Origin: Diphasiastrum complanatum
Lineage: Eukaryota > Streptophyta > Lycopodiopsida > Lycopodiales > Lycopodiaceae
Length of the DNA stretch: 64,000 nucleotides
Reading direction: 5' to 3'
Assembly: GCA_029204225.1 (NCBI GenBank)
Contig: CM055106.1
Span: 43,110,368-43,174,367 of the forward strand
Below are positions 37,470 to 47,125 of this stretch, piece by piece. The notes under the pieces were generated by a model. That model worked only from the letters and a program-made list of their open reading frames with translations, had not been told where the DNA came from and did not search any database. The position numbers and the translations under genes are program-made. Numbering within the stretch: position 1 is the first letter of the stretch; the number at the start of each line of letters is the position of its first letter.

Positions 37470-38310
37470 GTTGAGCTTTTGGGCAATCGGGAGGGGCATT
37501 GCAGCATGAGGTTTGTGAAATGGGGAAGGAACGGCCTCATACTTAAGAGGCTGAGCTTCATCGCTATCAGGGATGGTATTGGAGCATTAGGTTTGTGAAA
37601 TGAGGAAGGGATGGCTTCATGCTTAAAGAGGCTGAGCTTCTTCGCTATCAGAGATGGTATTGCAGCATTAGGTTTTGTGAAATGAGGAAGTAGTGATGGC
37701 TTCATACTTAAAGGGGCTGATTTTTTTCGCTATCACGGACGGCATTGCAGCATTAATGCTTGTAAATGAGGAAGGACTCACTTCATACTTGAGAGGTTGA
37801 ACTTTTCCGAATTCGGGATGCGTGGCAGCATTAGGTGTGTGAAAGTGAAATGGAGGTGAATTTATACTTGAGACGCTGAGGTTTTATTGCTATCAGGGAT
37901 GATATTGCGGCATTGGGTTTATGAAATGAGGAAGGGATGGCTTCATGCTCAAAGAGGCTGAGCTTTTTCGCTATCAGAGAAGTAATGCAGCATTAGAGCT
38001 GTAAAATGAGGAAGGAATGGCTGCATAATTTTAGAGTAGTAACTTTCTCGGAATCAGGGATGGCATAGCAGCATTAGGTCTTTGAAAGTGAGGAAAAAAT
38101 CGCTTCATACTAAATAGGCTGAGCTTTTTTTCTATCAGGGATGGTATTGCAGTATTAGGTTTGTGAAATGCTTCTTGGTTTCCAAGGGGAGGCTCGAACC
38201 TGGGACCAAAGAAACTTTGGATGCCAAGCTAACCAGTTGAGCCAACCCCGTTGGGTAGGTTTGTGAAATGAGGAAGGGATGGCTTCATCGAAGCTCTAGT
38301 TTTTTCGTTG
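37470..38310 (+). repeat. Tandem array of about nine 80-bp units
   Basis: Units begin AGGTTTGTGAAATGAGGAAG and end TATTGCAGCATT. Starts are at about 37509, 37589, 37670, 37755, 37833, 37915, 37995, 38075 and 38157, so the period is 78-85 bp. A partial leading unit covers 37470-37508. The ninth unit is split by an 86-bp tRNA-derived insertion. Units differ at many positions, so the array is not brand new. Confidence 0.9.
38171..38256 (-). mobile_element. 86-bp tRNA-derived mini-SINE with 14-bp target-site duplication
   Basis: AGGTTTGTGAAATG flanks the insertion exactly on both sides (38157-38170 and 38257-38270), inside a unit of the 80-bp array, so the empty site is known. On the minus strand it reads as a tRNA-like head: A box TGGCTCAACTGG, then B box GGTTCGAGCCT. 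Its very short tail ends in the hairpin CTTGG-AAA-CCAAG followed by AAG. There is no poly-A. The acceptor and T stems pair poorly, so it is not a functional tRNA gene. A 5'-truncated copy is at 51136-51157. Confidence 0.85.
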
Positions 38311-38417
38311 CAGAAGATTTGAAGATTTATTATTTATGATTCTTTCTTCCTGCTGTGTTCAATTGCAAGCATCTGAAATTTGTGACATTCTGTCATTTTC
38401 GGTGACTCTGCTCATCA

Positions 38418-40532
38418 ATGGATTCCAGCCAAGGAGAGGCAGTCGGAGGCATAAGCCATGCGGGTGGAACTGGGAGTTTTATTCAAGAGGAAGGCACTGG
38501 AGTAAGCCATGGAGAAGGTGCTGGGGGATTATGGCATTACGTGGAGGTGCTGTCTGCTTATGATGCTTCCAAAGGTGGAGCACGAAAATGGAGATGCTCT
38601 TTCTGTAAGGAAGTCAAGACAGGTGGAGTGAACAGAGTTCGTGCACATTTGTTTGGTGAAAGAAACCATGGCATTGCCGTTTGCACCAGTGTACCTGATG
38701 ACGTGAAGGCAAACCTTTTGCTGCTTTTGCCACAGACTTCATCTAAGGCACCTCGATTGTCAAGGCCGATCTCTCGCACCATCAAGAAAAGGGAGCCATG
38801 CGATTCATCAGCGCTTGAATGTTCTTCCACGCCTGTCACATTCCATGGAGTTACGTCACCTGTTTTACATGCCAGTAAGCCTATCCAACCTTCTTTCTCC
38901 ACTCATCCCATATTAAAACAGATAAGTCTTCAGACAGCCTGGAATCCAAGGAAAAAGTTGGCAGTGGACTCATCTATAGCTCGGTTTTTCAACAGTTGCA
39001 ACATTCCTTTTCATGTGGTTAGGTCCCCTTACTTTCAGGACATGATCAGAGAAACTGCAGCTTTTGGTCCCTCCTACACGACTCCCACCTGCGAGACTTT
39101 GAAGTCGTTGTTTCTTGAGGAAGAAAAGTCGAACATTGACAACACTTTGCAAATTATAAGAGAAAGATGGGCTTCTTATGGGTGTTCCATAGTGTGTGAT
39201 GACTGCTCAAAATCTGACAATCATCCTTATCAGAACATTTTGGTCTGTTCCAGAGGTAATACGTTCTTTGTCAACTCATTAGATTCTTCAATTCATGAAA
39301 TGAATGCGTGTGACGTTCTTGGCGTTTGGAGAGATGTGATTGAGTACGTGGGTCCTCACAATGTACTGCAAGTCATTGTAGATCCTGCAGTAATGAAAAA
39401 CTCTGTTTTTCAGTTGCTTCTTGATGAGTTTCCTCGCGTATCAGTTAGCCCTTGTGCAGCACATTGCTTGAATCAACTTTTGGAGGATATTTCTCATTTA
39501 GATTGGATATCGGCCATCACTGAAAGAGGTAAAGATATTGTGTTGTTCATGACAAGCCTCCGCAGTTCTCGTGCCCTTTTTTCTGTGCATTCCAACACGG
39601 AGCTTCTTAAGCCAATCGACACGAGAATATCTAATGTTTTCACAATGTTGGAGAGGCTTGCCGAGGTTAAAGTCGAACTCCGACAGACAGTAGTCTCAAA
39701 TGACTGGGTCTCCTGGAAGACCCCACAAAGTGAAGTAAGAAAGAGGATCGAAAGTACGATCCTCTGTTCTCAATTTTGGGATGAGCTGGAAGAGCTCCTC
39801 CTTATTGTCAAACCAATAATGAGGATCTTGCACCTTGTTGATGAGGATGAGCCTTGCATTGGCAAACTTTATGACAATCTAGATAGAATAGTACGCCACA
39901 TTGAACAAGTTCCCATCTTGGCCTCAAGAGCTGTTGTTTTAAAGAACATCTGCATGGAGCGATGGGATATGCTAAATGTTCCTTTGCATGCAGCAGCATA
40001 TGTTTTAGATCCTGAGTTTCAAGGAAACAAACAAGAACGGGACAAGAATGTATTGAATGGGTGGGAGAAAGTCTTGGATCAGCTGGTTAGTGGTGGTGAT
40101 GAGAAACGGGTCATAAAAAATCAATTAGCTTGCTATAGACAAAAGGAGGGCTTTTTTGGCTGGTCATCAGCTCAGACAGACAGATTCAAAGTCAGCGCTA
40201 CTACTTGGTGGGAGGACTATGGTGCAGAGGCAAAGGAGCTACAGAAACTGGCAATTCGCATTTTAAGTCAAGGATGCAGCTCGTTTTCGTGCAGACGACT
40301 TCGAAGCTCGTTTGACTTTGTTGGGACTAGGAAACGAATTCAGCCAGGCAATAGAAAGACCAGTGACATGGTCTTTGTACATGCAAATTTAAGACTTCTA
40401 TCGAAATTTAGAAATGACATCAGACAAGAAAAGTTTATTGGCTCTAATTATCAGCCAATTTTTCAAGCTCATATGCTGGAGGATTCTGTTGAAAACATTG
40501 ATGATGATTGCTCACAAAGCAGCAAGTCATAA
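38418..40532 (+). CDS. hAT-type BED/DUF659 protein, probably domesticated transposase
   Basis: An uninterrupted 704-codon frame. An N-terminal BED-type zinc finger uses C60, C63, H77 and C89 (or H84). The DUF659/RNase-H-like core spans about residues 215-370 and contains CDD at 260-262, VIVD at 319-322 and CAAHC at 346-350. The C-terminal hAT dimerisation region includes RWDMLNVPLHAAAYVLDPEF and WWEDYGAEAKELQKLAIRIL. In active plant relatives the first motif is normally SDGWTD; here it is CDDCSK. TDN is VDP, and CERNWS, which carries the catalytic Glu, is C625-RRLRSS, so the Glu is Arg626. An intact frame among decayed elements with a broken catalytic triad suggests a retained host function, probably DNA binding; the partner is unknown. 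No terminal inverted repeats were recognised. ATG 38418 is the first in frame. Confidence 0.8.
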   Translation: MDSSQGEAVGGISHAGGTGSFIQEEGTGVSHGEGAGGLWHYVEVLSAYDASKGGARKWRCSFCKEVKTGGVNRVRAHLFGERNHGIAVCTSVPDDVKANLLLLLPQTSSKAPRLSRPISRTIKKREPCDSSALECSSTPVTFHGVTSPVLHASKPIQPSFSTHPILKQISLQTAWNPRKKLAVDSSIARFFNSCNIPFHVVRSPYFQDMIRETAAFGPSYTTPTCETLKSLFLEEEKSNIDNTLQIIRERWASYGCSIVCDDCSKSDNHPYQNILVCSRGNTFFVNSLDSSIHEMNACDVLGVWRDVIEYVGPHNVLQVIVDPAVMKNSVFQLLLDEFPRVSVSPCAAHCLNQLLEDISHLDWISAITERGKDIVLFMTSLRSSRALFSVHSNTELLKPIDTRISNVFTMLERLAEVKVELRQTVVSNDWVSWKTPQSEVRKRIESTILCSQFWDELEELLLIVKPIMRILHLVDEDEPCIGKLYDNLDRIVRHIEQVPILASRAVVLKNICMERWDMLNVPLHAAAYVLDPEFQGNKQERDKNVLNGWEKVLDQLVSGGDEKRVIKNQLACYRQKEGFFGWSSAQTDRFKVSATTWWEDYGAEAKELQKLAIRILSQGCSSFSCRRLRSSFDFVGTRKRIQPGNRKTSDMVFVHANLRLLSKFRNDIRQEKFIGSNYQPIFQAHMLEDSVENIDDDCSQSSKS

Positions 40533-41190
40533 AACTGTCTCCAAACCTAAATCTAGTCCATAATTGGAATTTAGACACCTAAAACCTCATTCCAGAATTT
40601 TTCCTCCCAAATCCGAACAGCAAGAAAATGAATAACTTGGAAGTTATTTTCTGTTTCCAGAAAATTGAAAATTTTGGAGCATTTCTACTGCAGCTGAAAA
40701 CCAATAACAACACAAGGCTTGCGTCCAATGTACTTACTTATGCTGGTTTTTTTTATTTATGGTCAATTTCTTGTCAAGTTTACTGCATACTGCATCTTGG
40801 CAGCCCCTTCTCTTCACTTATTGCAACACCTGTAATGTTCGAAGAAGCCCTAGCTATAGGATAGATAATATTGTTATGCGTATTTCTGTAAGAAATGCTT
40901 TTGTTGTTTCTAGATCATCATCGCATGAGAGAAGTTTTTAAAGTTTATTATTTGAGGTAGCATGGTATAACCCATGAGGAACTGTGATATTTCACAGGTT
41001 TTTGAAGTGCTTGTCTGACAGCATTTCTTAGTATCAGTCCCACACACAGTCATAGCTTGGAAGTATCTATGTACAATATTGAACCACAGTAAAATAGTTA
41101 TTGTGGTGTACTGATGAACCTGTTAGGCCTAAAGTGGTAGATGTTTTGCCGTACAAATGTTCTAAAGTTGAATTAGTTTGCGTGCGTGCG
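40533..41190. other. Downstream of hAT-derived gene
   Basis: Probably contains the 3' UTR. Short frames at 40628-40941 are not supported. Confidence 0.4.
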
Positions 41191-41193
41191 TGC

Positions 41194-41237
<44 letters not shown>
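41183..41237. repeat. (GCGT)n then (GA)n microsatellite
   Basis: GTGCGTGCGTGCGTG is followed by about 21 GA units. Confidence 0.9.
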
Positions 41238-41241
<4 letters not shown>

Positions 41242-42718
41242 CAAGACTAAAACAAGTACAAATGTCTTGTTTTCTCTGATAGGAACGAATGTCTCTTTGT
41301 AATGAACATTAGAATTGAAAGTTTGAAACATAAGATTGAACATTTATCACACCTAGAAGTTCCAATTGACAAATGTCTAATGTATTGCATACCTTCGGTG
41401 GACTGTACTCTTATTTTAGAGTATGAATTAATCTTTAAGATCCTATTGGGCAATTAGAACACTTAAAGCTGTGATTACATTTAGCATAAGCTGTCTATTA
41501 GACTGTTTTTGCACCTAGCAGCCGATTAGAACGGGAGAGTTGTTTCGCAATATTCTTGCTCTCTTCTCCGTTCGCGTTCTTCTGTCTCCCTTGCCCCATC
41601 AATTCCACTATCTCTAAAGCATGTTTGGGCTTGGACTTTGCATGGGCATTCTAGACACCGTACTTGGCCATTCAGAGGCTGATTTACTACTGCGGGTTCA
41701 CCTTGACATTGACCATTAGCTGAAATAGAAAGCCATTAAAGCTGACTCCATTCGGAGATGTTGGGCACATGGACGGAGAAGTGGTAGACTAGCTAGGAAT
41801 TGCAAAAAAAAAAAGATTTTGATACATACCGCATATACCATTCTACCAAACTTGGATTCCAATTTCTTGTATGCATTCATTTTTTTTATTCCTCGGATGT
41901 CACATTCTCCATAAAACTATCCTCACCACACTCACAGATTGTTCTTGCATTGTAGAGATAATCTTTTTGATTTATTTTGACAATAGCATGTTTTTTAGCC
42001 GACAAACAAATAAATATCATCAATTTTTCATGATATGCATATTGTAATTTTCATGATAAGCCTGTATCAAATTCAAAAAAAATTCGACTTGCAGATTCAA
42101 TCTGTGTAATGCTGCGACAAGATGGACACAGATCTAGGATTGGGACTTTATGAAGGAGGCCATGACTGTAATGTGCTTGTTGCAATCATTCCAGAACTAA
42201 TCTCCAATAATTTCCATCCATGCAATTGTCCTATGATTGCCCTCCCACACAAAGAGTATGAAACAATTCCTCATTGACTTGCAACCCTTTTCCCTCACAT
42301 ATCCCTCATTTCTAAATGCCCTCTGCAAATCATCCTTGTCATTTCTCAAGGTTTTGACCTTTGTATTAATATATAATCTCTATAGAGGAATCATTGGAGT
42401 CTGCCTCTTTTGAGTTTTCTATAGTTTTTGAAGTAGGTTTCCTCCATGCTCCTCTAATAGAGTATTTGGAATGTCCCAGTCGAGAACTCATCATTAGATT
42501 CATTTTCTCCCTTGCCATCGTCCTTTTCTTGCACAACTTGCTCAACATCCTCTATAGTTTTCATGGCTGTGTCTTCTATAAGCTCACTAGGTGGAGACAA
42601 TTCTAAAGTGTATGCTACGTTAGATATAATTTTAGTCTACAACTTCTTTTACTATGGTATGGATTACAAGGAGATTCATATTTAAATTTGAGTGAAGAGT
42701 AATCATATTTTTCCTCAG
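41238..42718. other. Spacer
   Basis: AT-rich with no recognisable gene; short frames only. Confidence 0.4.
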
Positions 42719-43003
42719 CTGCAAATCACGTATATAGCTATTTTTCCCTCTTCACAATTCCTACATTTCAGCAAATCACTTGTCTTTAACCTAGTTTACA
42801 ATTTAAAGCAAATGTGAGAAGGCTGATGGTACTTAACAAAAACATCCAAGTTGCCTCTATTGACATCAATTGATAGTTGCAAACCACACATATACCTATT
42901 TTTCCCTCTTCACAATTCCATCATTCCAGCAAATCACATGTGTTTAACCTAGTTGACAGTTTAAAACAAACATGAGAAGGTCGATGGTACTTAACAGAAG
43001 CCT
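42719..43003. repeat. Diverged tandem duplication, unit about 125-158 bp
   Basis: Copy 1 (42719-42845) and copy 2 (42877-43003) share GCAAATCAC/GCAAACCAC, CTATTTTTCCCTCTTCACAA, CAGCAAATCAC, TTTAACCTAGTT and GATGGTACTTAACA. A 31-base spacer separates them. Confidence 0.85.
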
Positions 43004-43804
43004 CCTATGCTTTAATGTCCTATTACATTTGGTGGTCTATTGGCCTCTTTCCTCCAAAATTTTGTTTGGCATCTTGAACATGTTTATGAATTTCAACTTA
43101 AAATTGGTTTGAAGCTTATATCTCAATGTGGATTCAACTTGTCATTGATTACTCTCATCTCGTATGTGTATTTCTACTTTAGCATGTAGAATTTGGAAGC
43201 ATCATATGAAAATGTTTCAATTCAATATTAAATGCATGTAGTAATAGTATCTACCTACCTAATTACAGATATAAGAAGTGGAATGAACTGATATTGTCAT
43301 GTTTGAAATGACATATAACAACAAAACAAGATAGCCAATGAATGGCAATATAACTGGATAGCCAACAATCTTGCTCTTGTCACTAGGACATGAACGCCAT
43401 AATGGTTCATCTTCATTGGATAAGAGAAAATACCATGCTTCGTTATAGTATAAGAGAAGTCTATGTTGAAATTTTTTGAATGACAAAATTGGCTCCTTCT
43501 TTTCCTTCTTTTTTCATTAGAGAGAAGTTCTATTCGAGAACAATAGTAGGAAGAGCTTGTTTGTTTGTCTGGCGAGAGATCTAAAAATCATTTAAGCTCT
43601 GTCTAATGGAATAAATTTATACTACAAGGGGTTGCATTTTAAAATGTGATTTCTCTGTAGTGACAAGATAACTATAGATCACAAAATACTTATTATCATG
43701 AGAACTTGTGATTCATAAATTTCCAAAACTTTGGTGAAGATTGTCGTTTCATTTTTTTTTTGCTATCTCACATGCTTCCCAATCTCATCCGTTGGTGGAT
43801 GGGG
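43004..43804. other. Spacer
   Basis: A 75-codon minus frame at 43259-43486 has no family features. Confidence 0.4.
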
Positions 43805-43940
43805 TTGGGGAGCGAGTGAGATAGCAAAAACAATTTGCATGCCTGTCGCATTTAGGCATTCAAATGCGATGAGGTGTTGGGGAGCGAGTGAGATAGCAAT
43901 TTTTTTTTTGCATACCTATCGCATTCAGGCATTCAAATGC
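43805..43940. repeat. Direct duplication, unit about 64 bp
   Basis: TTGGGGAGCGAGTGAGATAG through GGCATTCAAATGC occurs at 43805-43867 and 43877-43940. The copies differ mainly in an A/T-rich run and four substitutions. Confidence 0.9.
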
Positions 43941-44614
43941 TTGCAAAGGATTTCAAATGTGTTCACTAAATATGGCATGTTTCTTGACAGTTGATTTCCT
44001 CACCTCAAGTTTTGTAGAACTATTTCACTCAAACATATGGGAAAACAAGGTAAAAAACATATAATGGTCTATAAAACATATAACTTATACAACATAAGCA
44101 TTTGACCTTTTTAGTGTATATATGGCTATTTATAGAAGCATGCATCAGACAAAGGAACACAAATGTTTCAAAAAGCGATTGTTGGCACGTAATGGTCAAA
44201 AGGTTACAATTAGTACAAGGGGTCTTCACAAGCTTATGAGAGGGATATTACATGTATGCAGAATTAAAAAAATGAAAACATAGGATGTTCCAACCAATGG
44301 AGTGTAGCAGACAACTTTTTTTTGCCTGCAACCTTTGGTATAACCTTATAACTTTATCACCCTTTGCTTAAGTATGTCTTTTGCTATAACCTTATAGCTC
44401 TTGCTATTGTGTGAGCTACTCTTATTAGGTGACATTATCTATGAAAATCAAGATTGTGTTTATATTCTCAAGATTTTCAAATAATGGGTAGTTTTTAGAT
44501 GTATAAGCATCTAGATAATACTTGACTATTGAGGGGCCACAATTACATTAGTTAAGTGTTGTCAAGAAAGGGGACGATTGCCATCCATCAAGGTCATCTA
44601 GTACAGAAAGTGGG
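43941..44614. other. Spacer
   Basis: No gene. GCTATAACCTTATA- words recur near 44340-44400. Confidence 0.4.
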
Positions 44615-44650
44615 CTCGATCCAACTAAGAGTCTCGATCCAACTAAGAGT
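44615..44650. repeat. Exact tandem duplication, 18-bp unit x2
   Basis: CTCGATCCAACTAAGAGT occurs twice in direct succession. Confidence 0.95.
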
Positions 44651-46625
44651 CGTGAAAATGCAACATGCAAGCAAGCTGCCCACAAGACTCTACCTCCTAT
44701 TTGCAAAACCAAAAGATGCATAAAAGCTTACACCACATTCAAACTCAACCAAACTAAAACAAATTTCATCTCTCTCTTTCTCTCTTTCTTTTCTCTTTGT
44801 GTTCTCTCTCCTCTCCTTGGGCTCCCCGCCCTCCTACTCTCTCTCCAAGCAACAATAAAATAACCTTAGAAATAAACACATATGCTAACTAGGAGTTAAA
44901 AATAACAGGAAAATAGCATGGAACACAAAATGACACGTGGATCCAAAATGACAAAACCTTATTCTCTTTTATTATGGATGAAAATTACATAGAGGGAGTT
45001 TTCTTCTTATAGAAGCTTGTGGGTCCCTCTTTCCACATTTGCTTATGGGACAAGACATTTCAAGTATCAAAATACAATGCAAGTTCCTTTTTTTGACTTT
45101 GACTTTTGCATAACTTTTAAGTCTAGTTTTAAACCTTGAGACTTGTCAAAATAGTTTTCTTGCCCCTAGTAACTAAAGGCACCACAAGTTGGACTTAGAC
45201 TTCCATGATGTCAAACCTAGGCCTAATGTAATTATCTACTCATGGCTCTTCAAGATGGGCTTATCATAGAGGATGCCATACTTGGGTCATTAATTTAACA
45301 AAATTCATGCCCCCACATTTAGTTTTACGTATTGCATTTACTAGCTAATTTTTTTCAGGTGCACCTGTAAGTTAAATATGTTAGGCCATAAAACAATTTG
45401 TGGAAACAAAATTAGACAGCTATAGAAACTTGTCTCATTTCTCACATGCATGGCAAAGAGGAGTTTCATTAATACTTGAATCTTTTTTAAATAAGATTGA
45501 AGGGGCTTTCCCTGGTTGAAACATTTATAAGCCTTTAAGCTCTAAACGTCCATTTCTAGACTAATGGTCACAATAAAGTTCCATTTACTATTTGAATTAT
45601 TGATCAAATGATTTTCACATATGAGAGTTGCTTGAAATCTTAACCCTTTATTACTCTCGTTAATAGAGATCAGTGTCTCTTAATATCTAAGGTAGTGACC
45701 TTGACGTCTTTTTTGTTATTAATGTGTAGACGACTATTAATGTGTAGATTATACTTGCACATTCACCTTTCAGAACGAAAGGCTACTTATGGTTTTATCA
45801 TTGATTTGACATGTATATCTAAAGTATACCTTTCAAAATCCTACATGGTATAAAGATTTACACAAGTACTTTTTAGAATGACCCTAACCGCTTCTACATA
45901 ACAATTAATTCGAAAACTACACTGAAACAAATTCAATAATGTAAGTCACAATAAATCAATAAGACATGGTATCAATACTAATGACATTTATGATTGTTGG
46001 CTATGCATTACAGTGTGGGCATACAAGAAGCTATTATCTCAATAAGGACTAATAGAGGAGGGATTTGTAAAACCATCTATGAAATTCCATAATACTTGTA
46101 AGTTAAGTTTTACCAATCTTCCTCAAGCATATTCTCAGAGAGTAGTATATGCATTATTGATCTAATTAAACATTCCTTTCATTTCACCTATCAATTGACA
46201 ATGAAAAATAAAGTTTATTTTCTACGAGCATAGGTTCAAATGATCTTCTACTTCATTTGTTGGAGAACGAATGTTGCATTGCAGAATCTACACTCACTTG
46301 ACACTTTGGTCTTATTCCAAGAATAGTGGAATTGTTACAATGCATGAAAGTGGAAGGAGACACTGTGCTTATTCAGTTGCCTAAGAAGGTGATTGGTGAA
46401 GTGACATTCTTTACTTTGGATTTTGCATATGGGAAGATATGTTGAGCAGTGTATTCTACTTGACAAAAATAATAGTGAACTTATGATATTGTTTAAAGAA
46501 ATGGATTTTGAAAAACCACACTATGTGTTACGTGTACATGGAGTTAAACGGTTGTCCCAGAGAGAAGTTATGGTGTAGGGACTTTCCTTCTCCACCCTCA
46601 AACCCTAATATTAAGCACATGCAAA
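44651..46625. other. Spacer
   Basis: AT-rich with a CT-rich patch at 44770-44845. No gene was recognised. It may include decayed LTR sequence of the gypsy relic to the right. Confidence 0.35.
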
Positions 46626-46850
46626 GCAATCAAGATATGAAGAGGATTCTTCTTTCATGTCACAGGGAAGTTCGTTCCCATGAGAGTAAAGCTTAGATTC
46701 AGAATATTATGCATGCTATGATGAAAATCTAACACTAACATCCACTAACCCTAAATCCTAAATCTCCACGTTCAAGCCCCACCCCCCCCCCCCCCCTCTC
46801 TCTCTCTCTCAAAAATAGCAACAATAATCAAATCCAATAATTGACAACTA
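46626..46850 (+). repeat. Dispersed repeat, copy 2 (partner 36549-36800), with C-run
   Basis: Matches 36549-36672 through CATCCACTAA, then contains CCTAAATCCTAAATCTCC absent from copy 1. A poly-C/CT run (46778-46810) follows, then CAATAATCAAATCCAA, also shared with copy 1. Confidence 0.8.
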
Positions 46851-47125
46851 TGTGTTGACTTTTTAATAAGTATAAAAAGTTATTAGCCTTAATTATCTTG
46901 AAATAGGCCCTTCTTTAGTCCAACGCAACCCTAACTTTATGTCGAAGATATACTCTCTAAAAGTATCAATGATTATATCATAGTATGCTCGTGGTTGCAA
47001 TAGAGAGCATCTTGGTTTATTTCACTTTTGTCTTGACATTTAGGTATGTAATGATAAGTAATGTGTTATTGTTAGAACAATCCATCTAAACACATTACAA
47101 AATAGATCTCATAATTTGATATCAT
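46851..47125. other. Spacer before gypsy relic
   Basis: Nothing readable. Confidence 0.3.

Noticed and set aside
37349-37705. 118-codon minus frame with internal repeats
   Set aside because: It is the antisense translation of the 80-bp tandem array and the leader ORF.
38171-38256. Functional tRNA gene on the minus strand
   Set aside because: A and B boxes are present, but the acceptor and T stems do not pair and it is flanked by target-site duplications, so it is a retroposed derivative.
38558-38902. 114-codon minus frame
   Set aside because: Antisense shadow of the hAT-derived gene.
36549-46850. LTR pair of one 10-kb retrotransposon enclosing the hAT-derived gene
   Set aside because: The copies diverge outside a short core, carry different low-complexity tracts, and no PBS or internal retroelement genes lie in the right order between them.
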